Below are positions 9,374-17,257 of a stretch of 64,000 nucleotides of DNA, piece by piece. The DNA lies in contig JAMLGR010000020.1 of assembly GCA_023957775.1 (NCBI GenBank), positions 1-64,000 on the forward strand, read 5' to 3'. The translations under genes and the position numbers were made by a program. This stretch comes from Fimbriimonadaceae bacterium (GTDB lineage: Bacteria; Armatimonadota; Fimbriimonadia; Fimbriimonadales; Fimbriimonadaceae). Positions within the stretch are counted from its first letter, which is position 1. Every line of letters starts with the position of its first letter. The notes under the pieces were generated by a model, which was given only the letters and a program-made list of their open reading frames with translations, was not told the DNA's origin and searched no databases.

Positions 9374-10226
9374 GCAGGCCCATCGGGTTTGCCTCCTCGG
9401 TGTCGGTGAAGATGCGGCGGATGCCCGCAGACGCGGCCCAGCGCATCGCGTGAAGCTTGAGGTCTCGGGCGATTCCCTTTCGGCGGTGGGCACGAAGGAC
9501 GCCGGTGAGCCCCGTCGTTCCGATCGTGGGGTCGGCGTGGTTGATGTAGAGCTGGGTGAGCCCGATCGGTTCGCCGTCGATCATCGCGAGGAAGTGCGCC
9601 TCCAAGTTCACATGGGGACTTTGGAGGCGGGCTTGGAACTGCTCGAACGGTACATCTTGGAACGGCTCGGGCAGCGGGACGTCGTGCATGAGGTCCATCT
9701 CGAGGCGCCAAACGTCGCGCTCCCACGTCTCAGGGCGTTGCCGGGCGAACTCGGGCACCGAGACGATGGCGCACAGGCCCGCGGGTTGTGGCACGTCGTC
9801 GAGGTCGAGGCGAAGGGCGGGGTTGGACTGGGTGATGCGATACCCGAGCGTCGGAGGCACGTCCACGGTCCACGGGCAGTCGCTCCGGCCGCGCACGGTC
9901 CACGTCGCGTCGGCGAAAGACGCCGCCCGCGTTTCGACGGCCTGGAGAAACTCGCTGTAGCGATCGCTATGCCCAGGATCGGGGCAGGCATAGAGGTAGT
10001 AGGAGGGCTTGGCGGTCCAGAACGCCTTGACGACGCCTCCCACCGCGACGGGGGTCCCGTCCTCGACCATGAGGAACTGTTCGGAGAAGCCGTGTCGGGC
10101 GCGGACCTCGTCGGCCTCGCGCGCCTCGGCAACGGTGAGGGGCTGAGTGGGTTGGTTGGCGTTTCGAAAGGCAACGGCCAGTTCCCAATCCCGGTCGGTT
10201 TGCAGGGGCAGTAAATCGAGCGGCAT
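9297..10226 (-). CDS. GNAT family acetyltransferase, probably tandem GNAT fold
   Basis: 309 aa, long enough for two GNAT folds. The C-terminal one is intact: GLTGVLRAHRRKGIARDLK fits the acetyl-CoA loop (R/Q-x-x-G-x-A) and is followed by FTDTEEANPMGLLNRQLGF, the usual asparagine/leucine end motif. The N-terminal half (FLMVEDGTPVAVGGVV) is a degenerate copy, as in mycothiol synthase-like proteins. Substrate unknown. TATCCT lies 8 nt before the ATG, next to a GCGTGAG heptad array. The 3' end overlaps the convergent CapA-like gene by 77 bp. Confidence 0.75.
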   Translation of the reverse strand: MPLDLLPLQTDRDWELAVAFRNANQPTQPLTVAEAREADEVRARHGFSEQFLMVEDGTPVAVGGVVKAFWTAKPSYYLYACPDPGHSDRYSEFLQAVETRAASFADATWTVRGRSDCPWTVDVPPTLGYRITQSNPALRLDLDDVPQPAGLCAIVSVPEFARQRPETWERDVWRLEMDLMHDVPLPEPFQDVPFEQFQARLQSPHVNLEAHFLAMIDGEPIGLTQLYINHADPTIGTTGLTGVLRAHRRKGIARDLKLHAMRWAASAGIRRIFTDTEEANPMGLLNRQLGFVDDHVLVLFAKERHPQGE

Positions 10227-10250
10227 GGGAAGAGAGGATACCGCTGGGGG

Positions 10251-10285
10251 GCGTGAGGCGTGAGGCGTGAGGCGGGGGGCGTGTT
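10251..10285. repeat. heptanucleotide tandem repeat (GCGTGAG)
   Basis: Three perfect GCGTGAG units (10251-10271) followed by degenerate GCG-starting heptads. It lies between the GNAT promoter region and the end of the PEP-CTERM gene. Confidence 0.8.
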
Positions 10286-11397
10286 TACCGGCGGCGGCGT
10301 AGGAGGGCGACGGCGCCCAATCCGAGCACGGCCATGGTGGCGGGCTCGGGGACCGGCACCATCGCGTAGGCTCGCGTGTTGCCGTTGTGAACGCCGGTGC
10401 CGACGATGATTCCGCCGTCGCTGATGCCCATCGCCGAAGAGGAGGTGTTGGTGGAGAGGTCCCATCCTGAACCGGCCGGGAGCAGGTCGCCGAGGGCGTA
10501 GGTCTGGCTGCCGTCGTAGAGGAACGGGATGGCGAAGGCGGAGGAAGCCGTTCCGACGGCCCACCCCGACGCGTTCACGGCGCGCGCGCTGCCCTGGCTC
10601 GTGCCGGTGGGGAGCGGAATCTCGACCATGCCGCCTGCATCGGTCCAGATGAACGGAAGCCCCGAACCCTGGTTCAGCATGCTCGAACCCACGATGTGGC
10701 CTCCGTTGCCCACGCCGAACGCGATGGCGCCGTTGTGCCCATGCGCGGTGAGTGCGCCCACGGAGAACGCCGTGTTCGTTGCGGTGTCCAGCACGTACCC
10801 GACGTTGACCGCCGCGTTGTTGGGATCGATGCCGAAGCCGACGATCCGACCCGAGTCGTTGATGCCGAACGCGGTCCGCACGAAACTGCCGTTCGCAGTG
10901 GTCTGCGTCAAGATCGCGGCGCTTCCGCCTTGATACAGGACGCCGAACTCCGTGGTTCCGGCTCCGACGGATCCCACGGCGGCGTTGGACGCGTTGACGC
11001 CGTAGGCCCGGCCAAAGCTCTCGCCGGCGGGGAGGGGCAGCTGCGTGGCCACGCCCCCTTGCCAGATCACCGGCAACGGGTCCGAACCGAAGAACGTGGT
11101 GGACGCCGTCCCGACGACCGCGCCCGAGTTGTTCGCGCCGTTGCCGACCGCGTAGCTCCGCGAGGCCAGGTTGGGAAGCCCCTCCAGCCCGCCACCCTGG
11201 GTCCATCGGAACGCCTGCGTGGGCGAACCCAACGACCTCCCCGTCGCAATCCCGTTGGGCGAAATGCCGAAAGCCTGCGACGCGGAGTCGCCCGCCTGAA
11301 CCAGGCCGAGGTCGATGATCTGGTACTGGGGCACCGCGAAGGCGGAAGAGGCGAGCAAGGCCACGGCGAGGAGGGGGGTTCGGAACGGGCAAGACAT
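10285..11397 (-). CDS. HAF-repeat extracellular protein with PEP-CTERM anchor
   Basis: 370 aa. Signal peptide (PLLAVALLASSAFAVPQ). The body is a run of ~40-residue repeats of the HAF type, with units such as AFGISPNGIATGRS, AFRWTQGGGLEGLP and AVGNGANNSGAVVGTAS. The C-terminus VPEPATMAVLGLGAVALLRR is a PEP-CTERM sorting signal (PEP motif, membrane helix, basic tail), normally cut by an exosortase, so the protein should be exported and surface-attached or released. Start at 11397 because TATCCT sits 6 nt upstream; the frame is open further 5' but that part is the shadow of the desaturase gene. No exosortase gene is in this window. Confidence 0.85.
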   Translation of the reverse strand: MSCPFRTPLLAVALLASSAFAVPQYQIIDLGLVQAGDSASQAFGISPNGIATGRSLGSPTQAFRWTQGGGLEGLPNLASRSYAVGNGANNSGAVVGTASTTFFGSDPLPVIWQGGVATQLPLPAGESFGRAYGVNASNAAVGSVGAGTTEFGVLYQGGSAAILTQTTANGSFVRTAFGINDSGRIVGFGIDPNNAAVNVGYVLDTATNTAFSVGALTAHGHNGAIAFGVGNGGHIVGSSMLNQGSGLPFIWTDAGGMVEIPLPTGTSQGSARAVNASGWAVGTASSAFAIPFLYDGSQTYALGDLLPAGSGWDLSTNTSSSAMGISDGGIIVGTGVHNGNTRAYAMVPVPEPATMAVLGLGAVALLRRRR

Positions 11398-11403
11398 GGA
11401 GTT

Positions 11404-11409
11404 AGGATA
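11404..11409 (-). promoter_or_regulatory. -10 box of a leaderless promoter for the HAF/PEP-CTERM gene
   Basis: TATCCT on the minus strand ends 6 nt before the ATG at 11397, with no SD. A heptad array begins 25 bp further upstream, where a -35 or UP element would lie. Confidence 0.5.
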
Positions 11410-11433
11410 GACCTTTGCGGCCGAGGCCGCAAG

Positions 11434-11519
11434 GCGTGAGGCGTGAGGCGTGAGGCGTGAGGCGTGAGGCGTGAAGCGTGAGGCGTAAAGCGACAAACCA
11501 CAAACCACAAACCACAAAC
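11434..11519. repeat. heptanucleotide array that drifts from GCGTGAG to ACCACAA
   Basis: Twelve heptads in one register: GCGTGAG x5, GCGTGAA, GCGTGAG, GCGTAAA, GCGACAA, then ACCACAA x3 and ACC. The intermediate units change one to three bases at a time. The array fills the gap between the desaturase stop (11520) and the promoter of the PEP-CTERM gene. Confidence 0.9.
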
Positions 11520-12587
11520 CTAGTAAGCGGGGCGCCAGACGAGGGGGTCTACGGTGTCGAAGCCGATCTCTTTCTCGTACTTCTGCACGCGCCCGAACAA
11601 GCGTTTGACGGACTCGCCGATGTGCTCGAAGTTCAAACCTTCGAAAATCGCGGTCTCGCGCAGGTTGCCATTCTCGTCGGGGACCAGGCGCGTTCGGCGC
11701 AGTCCGGCTTCGAGGGCTTTTCGCGTCGCGACTCCGAGGTTGTCCAGGGCGGCTTGGATCACGTCTTTCGCGTGCTCGCGCGGGCCGTAGATGGCCGCCT
11801 TGTACACGATCTCGCTGAACTCTTCGTAGTTGGGAATGATCTTGCCGGCGGGCATGGCGAAGTACTTGATCACGTCGTGCATCGCCTCGAGCGCCTGCGC
11901 GGGGAAGTAGTAGAGGAACAGCCGCGCCCCCTCCAGGAAGAAGTTGTAGTGCGCGGCCTCGTCGACCGCGATGAGCTGCGCCGCTCGCACGAGAACGGGA
12001 TCGGCCGAGGCCTCGTAGAGGCCGACCTTGCTCTCGCCGCGGGCGATGACGCCCAGGTTCAGATAGTTGATCTGCGTCGCCCGCTCTTGGAAGACCGTGT
12101 AGAAGATCATCCGCATGGGATCGTCCTCCCAAGGGAGCGTCCACACGTTCGACCGCAGCTCACCCATGTAGTTGCGGAGCCAGTCTGGCGAGCGATGGCC
12201 GGAGAAGAGGCACGCGTTGTACCAGAGGTCGGCGTGTTTGGCCTCCTCGCTTCCCCACCGGATCTGGAAGTGCGACCGGCCGTGGCTCTTGCGGATCAGG
12301 TGGACGAGGTTCTCGACGTAGTCGGGCACGTACTGCTCCACCGCGAAGAAACCCTCGAGGATGCGGTTGATCTCGACGTTGTGGTCCTGTCGGAGCGACT
12401 TCCAAGGAATGTCGCGATCCGGGCTCCAGTTGCGGGTGGCCTGAGAGCGGTCGACGTACCAGCGGTAGAGTCCGAGGAAACCGCGTTCGAGCAGACGCTC
12501 CTTCTCCTCCCTCGACAGCAACCCCACGGGAATTCGCGAACGCTGGTCTTCAAGCTGCCGGGTGAGGGTGGGGTCGTAGGGGATCAT
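11520..12587 (-). CDS. acyl-ACP desaturase (FA_desaturase_2 family)
   Basis: 355 aa from the ATG at 12587; an in-frame ATG at 12650 would add 21 residues that look like leader. Diiron ligands of the soluble acyl-ACP desaturase family are visible: an E-E-x-x-H motif in RWGSEEAKHADLWYNA and the second in LIAVDEAAHYNFFLEG, with VFQERATQINY supplying a helix glutamate. The family introduces a cis double bond into acyl-ACP using O2 and ferredoxin, in the cytoplasm. Which position is desaturated cannot be told. No partner ferredoxin is adjacent. TATCCT occurs 14 nt upstream of the start. Confidence 0.85.
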   Translation of the reverse strand: MIPYDPTLTRQLEDQRSRIPVGLLSREEKERLLERGFLGLYRWYVDRSQATRNWSPDRDIPWKSLRQDHNVEINRILEGFFAVEQYVPDYVENLVHLIRKSHGRSHFQIRWGSEEAKHADLWYNACLFSGHRSPDWLRNYMGELRSNVWTLPWEDDPMRMIFYTVFQERATQINYLNLGVIARGESKVGLYEASADPVLVRAAQLIAVDEAAHYNFFLEGARLFLYYFPAQALEAMHDVIKYFAMPAGKIIPNYEEFSEIVYKAAIYGPREHAKDVIQAALDNLGVATRKALEAGLRRTRLVPDENGNLRETAIFEGLNFEHIGESVKRLFGRVQKYEKEIGFDTVDPLVWRPAY

Positions 12588-12711
12588 GGGAGGGAAGTGA
12601 CAGGATACCGGATCGCCCCTGGAGAGCAGGAACCTCCTGCTGGACCCCATAGAAATACCAGTTATCCCACGAAAGTCCCTGGTTGGGGAGAACGAAGCCG
12701 TTCGCCTGTGT

Positions 12712-12808
12712 TAGTATGGTCCTATCGTCGGCCCTCGCCGCAGCAAGCGTTAACCACTCACCAAACCTAGTAATGGGGTCCGACCCTTTGGGGTCGGGCC
12801 TCTTTTTT
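12712..12808 (+). ncRNA. candidate small RNA or orphan transcript, plus strand
   Basis: The 224-bp gap 12588-12811 lies between two minus-strand genes, yet it carries a plus-strand intrinsic terminator (12777-12808) with no plus-strand gene in front of it. TAGTAT at 12712-12717 resembles the -10 boxes used elsewhere in the window and would give an RNA of roughly 85 nt. No known RNA family is recognised and no -35 is clear, so this is a weak call. Confidence 0.3.
12777..12808 (+). terminator. rho-independent terminator
   Basis: Stem GGTCCGACCC / GGGTCGGGCC with a TTTG loop, then TCTTTTTT, on the plus strand. Read on the minus strand the hairpin has no U-tract, so it does not obviously serve the 13300 gene. 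Confidence 0.65.
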
Positions 12809-12811
12809 GGG

Positions 12812-13300
12812 TCAATCGTCCTTGGTGGCGAGGAAGTGTTTGACGTCGTATGGGGAAAGCACGACCACATTGGGGTTGGCGGCCCGGACAAAATCCTCGA
12901 AGCTCACTTCGGCGACCTCGCCGTTGTCCCTCATCTCGTCGTACATGGCCCGCACCGCCTGGGCGGGGGTGATCGCTTCCCGCGTCGCGTCCATCCAGAG
13001 GCCCGGCCGCCCCTCTCCACTCGCGTAGGCGACGCCGACGACGTAGACCCCGCCCGCGTCCTGCTCGGGGTCTCCCGGAGCCACCCACTCCCCTTCGAGG
13101 AGTTCCAGCCCCTTGGATGACAGCGCGTCCCGAAGCTGGTCCATGCTCCCGGTCGTGCCGGAGACGATCCGCACGTCCTTGGCGGGGTCCGCCGCGGAGA
13201 GGACGATTCCGCGACCTTGGCGCACGGCGAAGACCGGCACCGTGTCCAACATGCGACTGACGGTGGAGGCGAACTGATCGAATGGGACACGCAAAGTCAT
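12812..13300 (-). CDS. hypothetical protein
   Basis: 162 aa with no signal peptide or membrane segment. The middle part has the phrase GVYVVGVAYASGEGRPGLWMD and the C-terminus FEDFVRAANPNVVVLSPYDV; the alternation of strands and helices suggests a compact alpha/beta cytoplasmic protein. I recognise no family. The start is the only ATG near the 5' end of the frame; no SD is seen. It is transcribed away from acs, leaving 125 bp between the two genes for both promoters. Confidence 0.65.
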   Translation of the reverse strand: MTLRVPFDQFASTVSRMLDTVPVFAVRQGRGIVLSAADPAKDVRIVSGTTGSMDQLRDALSSKGLELLEGEWVAPGDPEQDAGGVYVVGVAYASGEGRPGLWMDATREAITPAQAVRAMYDEMRDNGEVAEVSFEDFVRAANPNVVVLSPYDVKHFLATKDD

Positions 13301-13425
13301 GGTCGGCGTCGAACGGGCCCGCGAGGGGGCCGATACGCTAAAATCGTAGCACCTTTTACTCCGCGCGAGTCCTCGATCCGGCGATCCTGTCGAAGCGTTG
13401 GGACCCGCGCTCCAGGAGGATCAAC

Positions 13426-15453
13426 GTGTCCGATACCATCGAAAGCCTGCTTGCCGAAGACCGCTCGTTCCCGCCGCCGCCCGAGTTCGCCTCCCAGGCC
13501 AACGTCTCGGACCCCGGCATTTACGCCGAGGCGGACAAGGACTTCATTTCCTTTTGGGAGGGCTGGGCCCGGCAGTTGCGGTGGATGCAACCGTGGCATA
13601 CCGCCTTGGAGTGGAACGCACCCTACGCGAAGTGGTTCGTCGGCGGGCGGCTGAACGCCTGCGACAATTGTGTGGACCGGCACGTGGATGCCGGCAAGGG
13701 CGAACGGACGGCCATCCTTTGGGAGGGAGAGCCGGGTGACGTGCGCGCGATCAGCTACTCGGAGCTGAAGGACGAGGTGAGCCGACTCGCCAACGCCCTC
13801 AAAGCCCTCGGCGTCCAGAAGGGAGACCGCGTGTGCATCTACATGCCGATGGTGCCGGAACTGGCCTTCGCGATGCTCGCGTGCGCGAGGATCGGAGCGG
13901 CCCACTCCGTCGTCTTCGGAGGGTTCAGCGCCGAGTCGTTGTTCGACCGCATCAACGATGCGCAGGCATCGGTGGTCATCACGGCGGACGGGGGTTGGCG
14001 GCGCGGCTCGGTCGTTCCGCTGAAGAGGGCGATCGACGACGCCATCGCAATGGGCTGCCCGACCGTGCGCAACGTCCTCGTTCTGGACCGGGCTGGGGAG
14101 GCGGGCCAAGTGACCGCGGGGGCGACGACCCCGGCGTACGATCGGGGTCAGTGGGTCTCCGGCAGAGATGTGTGGTGGCACGAACTGGTGCCGCACCAGT
14201 CCGATGAGTGCCCGTGCGAACCCATGGACTCCGAGGACCTGCTCTATATCCTCTATACGAGCGGGTCGACCGGAAAGCCCAAGGGGATCATCCACACGAC
14301 CGGCGGCTACTTGACCGGCACCTACGCCTCGTCCAAACTCGTGTTCGACCTCAAGGACGACGACGTGTACTGGTGCACGGCGGACTGCGGCTGGGTGACC
14401 GGCCACAGCTACATCGTTTACGGTCCGCTCGCCAACGCCGCACAGGTCGTGATGTACGAGGGGGCGCCCGACGCACCCGACAAGGACCGGTTCTGGAGAA
14501 TCGTCGAGCGCCACAAGGTGACGATCCTCTACACCGCGCCGACCGCCATCCGGGCGTTCATGAAGTGGGGCTCCGAGTACCCCGATCGGTGCGATCTCTC
14601 CTCGTTGCGCCTTCTCGGCAGCGTGGGCGAGCCGATCAACCCCGAGGCGTGGATCTGGTACCACGAGACCATCGGCAAGGGGCGCTGCCCGATCGTGGAC
14701 ACGTGGTGGCAAACGGAGACGGGCCAGATTCTCATCACTCCGCTGCCAGGCATCACGTCGACCAAGCCCGGCTCCGCCGCGCGCCCCTTCCCGGGCATCG
14801 AGGCGGGGGTTTTCAGCGAGGATGGACGCGATCTCACCGAGGCCCACATGGAATTGGTCGCCCGGGGAGAAGCCAAACACGCGGTCGGCGGGTTCCTGGT
14901 GTTGAAGCGGCCTTGGCCCGCCATGACTCGGGGCATCTGGGGGGACCCGCAGCGGTTCATCGACGTGTACTGGTCGAAGTTCCCGGGCGTGTACTTCGCC
15001 GGGGACGGCGCAAAGATCGATACCGAGGGCAACTACTGGCTGCTGGGGCGCGTCGACGACGTGATGTTGATCGCCGGCCACAACATCAGCACGATGGAAG
15101 TCGAGTCCGCGCTGGTCGACCATCCCGCGGTGGCCGAGGCGGCGGTCATCGGCAAGAAGCACGAACTCAAGGGTCAGGCCATCGCGGCGTTCGTGATCAT
15201 CCGGATCGGGTACACGGTCACGGAAGGGCTGATCGACGAGCTGAAAACGCACGTGGCCAAGAAGATCGGCCCCATTGCGAGGCCCGACGACATCATCATC
15301 ACCGCGGACGTGCCCAAGACGCGTTCGGGAAAGATCATGCGCCGGCTGCTGCGCGACGTGGCCGAGGGACGCGTTCTCGGCGATACGACGACTTTGGCGG
15401 ATGCCGCCGTGGTGGCTTCGCTCAAGGACAAGTACGAGCACGGCGAAGGTTGA
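13426..15453 (+). CDS. acs: acetyl-CoA synthetase (AMP-forming)
   Basis: 675 aa, normal length. GTG start with a strong SD (CCAGGAGG, 5 nt spacing). Adenylation motifs: ILYTSGSTGKPKGIIHTTGG (P-loop-like A3), VDTWWQTETGQI (A5), YFAGDGAKIDTEGNYWLLGR (A7/A8) and the catalytic lysine in PKTRSGKIMRRLLRD (A10), which is also the usual acetylation site. It makes acetyl-CoA from acetate, ATP and CoA in the cytoplasm. In the A8 hinge region the common GHRLGT is replaced by GHNISTMEVESALV, a variation that could affect acyl specificity; propionate or another short acid remains possible. TAAAAT at 13339-13344 may be a -10 box. Confidence 0.92.
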   Translation: MSDTIESLLAEDRSFPPPPEFASQANVSDPGIYAEADKDFISFWEGWARQLRWMQPWHTALEWNAPYAKWFVGGRLNACDNCVDRHVDAGKGERTAILWEGEPGDVRAISYSELKDEVSRLANALKALGVQKGDRVCIYMPMVPELAFAMLACARIGAAHSVVFGGFSAESLFDRINDAQASVVITADGGWRRGSVVPLKRAIDDAIAMGCPTVRNVLVLDRAGEAGQVTAGATTPAYDRGQWVSGRDVWWHELVPHQSDECPCEPMDSEDLLYILYTSGSTGKPKGIIHTTGGYLTGTYASSKLVFDLKDDDVYWCTADCGWVTGHSYIVYGPLANAAQVVMYEGAPDAPDKDRFWRIVERHKVTILYTAPTAIRAFMKWGSEYPDRCDLSSLRLLGSVGEPINPEAWIWYHETIGKGRCPIVDTWWQTETGQILITPLPGITSTKPGSAARPFPGIEAGVFSEDGRDLTEAHMELVARGEAKHAVGGFLVLKRPWPAMTRGIWGDPQRFIDVYWSKFPGVYFAGDGAKIDTEGNYWLLGRVDDVMLIAGHNISTMEVESALVDHPAVAEAAVIGKKHELKGQAIAAFVIIRIGYTVTEGLIDELKTHVAKKIGPIARPDDIIITADVPKTRSGKIMRRLLRDVAEGRVLGDTTTLADAAVVASLKDKYEHGEG

Positions 15454-16319
15454 GCACCCCCTCGACGGAGTCGGATAAGGCCGCGCGCAAGCGCCGAAAC
15501 CGCCGCCGTCGTTTGTGGGTCTACGGATCGCTCCTTGGCGCGTTTTGGGCGTTCTGGGTGTGGCAGCCATGGGAGTTCGACCTCTTCCCACGCGCCGCCC
15601 CCTCGCCCAACCCTGCCATCGATCCCGATTTCGCCGCCATGGAGGCGCCCGAGGCGCGGGTGCTCATCGTCACCGCCCATCCCGACGACGAGGAGTTCTA
15701 CTTGGGCGGACTGCTGGCGCGACTGCACGACGGCGGCGCGGACATCCAGCTCGTGGCGATGACGGATGGCGACAAGGGCTACTACTGGTTCCAAGACGCC
15801 TCGGCGAACCGGCGGATTCGCCGTGCCGAGCAGACCGAGGCTTCCGCGCAGACCAGCGTCCACACCCCCGTGTTCTTGGGCTTTCAGGATGGACGGCTGC
15901 GTGCCGGCGATCGGGAAGTGGCCGCCCTTCGGGCGCAAATCCGGGCGTATCGCCCTCGGTGGGTCCTCGCCTTCGACTCGCTGTACCCGCCGAGGTTCAG
16001 CCACCGCGACCACCGCAGGGCGGGTGCGATCGCAGAAGAGGCGGTTAAGGGGACCGGCACCCAGTGGCTGATGCGATTCTCTACCCGGGCACCCAACTTC
16101 GTGGTCGACGTCACCGATCAGTGGGAGGAGCACAAGAGACTGGTCGCGATCCACAAGAGCCAGTTCTATGGCGAGAGGTTGGAACGGGTGACGAACCTCA
16201 TCGAATCGAACCTCGAAGACGACGGCGCCCGGATCGGAACGCTCCTGGGCGTGGGGTTCCGCTGCTCCAAGTTGGACTCACAGCCCCACGACCAACGACA
16301 AACGACAAACGACCCCTAA
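15450..16319 (+). CDS. membrane-anchored PIG-L (LmbE) family deacetylase
   Basis: 289 aa from a TTG that overlaps the acs stop (TTGA), so the two genes are translationally linked. A basic N-terminus (KAARKRRNRRRR) and one membrane helix (LWVYGSLLGAFWAFWVWQPW) place the enzyme domain outside or at the membrane. Zinc-site motifs: TAHPDDEEFYLGG and SHRDHRRAGAIA (H-x-x-D-H). The family removes acetyl groups from GlcNAc-type substrates; the substrate here is unknown. The last ~10 codons (HDQRQTTNDP) are encoded by an ACGACAA heptad array, which supplies the C-terminal tail just before the stop. Confidence 0.8.
   Translation: MSTPSTESDKAARKRRNRRRRLWVYGSLLGAFWAFWVWQPWEFDLFPRAAPSPNPAIDPDFAAMEAPEARVLIVTAHPDDEEFYLGGLLARLHDGGADIQLVAMTDGDKGYYWFQDASANRRIRRAEQTEASAQTSVHTPVFLGFQDGRLRAGDREVAALRAQIRAYRPRWVLAFDSLYPPRFSHRDHRRAGAIAEEAVKGTGTQWLMRFSTRAPNFVVDVTDQWEEHKRLVAIHKSQFYGERLERVTNLIESNLEDDGARIGTLLGVGFRCSKLDSQPHDQRQTTNDP
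16288..16315. repeat. heptanucleotide repeat (ACGACAA) inside the 3' end of the PIG-L gene
   Basis: ACGACCA, ACGACAA, ACGACAA, ACGACCC in one register, reading into the stop codon at 16317. The same unit, on the other strand, forms the array at 63161-63202. Confidence 0.8.
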
Positions 16320-16320
16320 G

Positions 16321-16683
16321 CTACTCCGCGGGCTTTGCCCGCGACCTGGGTCGGGGCTTGGCCTTGGCGGCGGTCGTCTTGCGCTGGCGGGGAGCGGCCT
16401 TTGATTTGGCTGCCGCGGGTTTGGGCGGTGCCGGTCTCGCCGTAGCTTTCGCAGCGGCAGGCTTGGGAGGCGTCGGCTTTGCTTCGGCTTTGGGGGCCGC
16501 AGCCTCGGGCTGCACCTCGGCGGCCGCTTCTTCGGCACCCTCTTGGAGCTTCTCACCCAACTTGACGAGGCCTTGCCCAAACTTCTTCGCCCACGGCTTG
16601 GCCTTGCCCAGCACGATGGGTACCATGGCCGCCGCCAGCACCAGCAGGCCGGCCTTTCCGGGGGGTATCACTCCTCGTCTCAT
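16321..16683 (-). CDS. small membrane-anchored protein with Lys/Ala/Pro-rich tail
   Basis: 120 aa. One hydrophobic helix near the N-terminus (AGLLVLAAAMVPIVLG), a short amphipathic helix (KFGQGLVKLGEKLQEGAEEA), then ~65 residues of low complexity with recurring PPKPAAAK and KPRPRSRAKP, like histone H1 or bacterial Hc1 tails. A role in tethering nucleic acid or acidic polymer to the membrane is possible but unsupported. It lies 4 bp after the lspA stop on the same strand, so it is probably the last gene of the ileS-lspA operon. Confidence 0.65.
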   Translation of the reverse strand: MRRGVIPPGKAGLLVLAAAMVPIVLGKAKPWAKKFGQGLVKLGEKLQEGAEEAAAEVQPEAAAPKAEAKPTPPKPAAAKATARPAPPKPAAAKSKAAPRQRKTTAAKAKPRPRSRAKPAE

Positions 16684-16687
16684 CGCA

Positions 16688-17257
16688 TCACGTCTCCCGC
16701 CCCGCTTCGCGAGGCTCTACCCTAGGAGACAGCTCCTGCACGCCGGGGGTTGCGATCTCTTGGTCCGCCTGGGTCTCAGGTCCCGGCGCATGGCTGTGCG
16801 GCACGGCGTCGATGCCCCACTTGAGAATCAAGATCGTGGCCGCGACGGTGATGCACACGTCGGCGACGTTGAAGACGGGGAAGTTGAACGCCCGGATCTG
16901 GAACATGTCCGTCACCCGACCGTGGAAGATCCGGTCGAACAGGTTCCCGAGGGCGCCCGTCGCGAGGAGGGCCATCGCCGCGTGGACCCAGTTCGACTCC
17001 TTGGGGTGGCGGGCGCTGTAGAGGGCTGTGAGGATCACGATGCCCACGGCGACCGGTGCCAGAAGCACGCCGTAGCCCTGGAACAGGCCGAACGCGATGC
17101 CTTCGTTCACCACATGGGTGATCTCGAACACGCCGGGCCACGGCTTGCCGTCGAACCCGCCATGCTGGGGCAAGGCGCCCCGCACCCAGGACTTCACCAA
17201 CTGGTCCGCCACGAACCCGCCGGCGACGATCCCCCAGTAGAGGAACCGCTGGTTCAT
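16688..17257 (-). CDS. lspA: signal peptidase II (lipoprotein signal peptidase)
   Basis: 189 aa with four predicted membrane helices. The two catalytic aspartates are in GALGNLFDRIFHGRVTD and FNVADVCITV, the family signatures. It removes the signal peptide from prolipoproteins after diacylglyceryl attachment, in the inner membrane; a client with a lipobox (LAFAGC) is encoded at 37680. The ATG overlaps the ileS stop (ATGA), the common ileS-lspA order. The cytoplasmic C-terminal ~35 residues (after ILKWGIDAV) are longer and more charged than usual. Confidence 0.92.
   Translation of the reverse strand: MNQRFLYWGIVAGGFVADQLVKSWVRGALPQHGGFDGKPWPGVFEITHVVNEGIAFGLFQGYGVLLAPVAVGIVILTALYSARHPKESNWVHAAMALLATGALGNLFDRIFHGRVTDMFQIRAFNFPVFNVADVCITVAATILILKWGIDAVPHSHAPGPETQADQEIATPGVQELSPRVEPREAGRET

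Noticed and set aside
12588-12650. N-terminal extension of the acyl-ACP desaturase from the ATG at 12650
   Set aside because: The added 21 residues look unlike desaturase N-termini and TATCCT lies inside the extension.
13297-15591. 764-codon minus-strand ORF antisense to acs
   Set aside because: Composition of a shadow frame; acs is unmistakable on the other strand.
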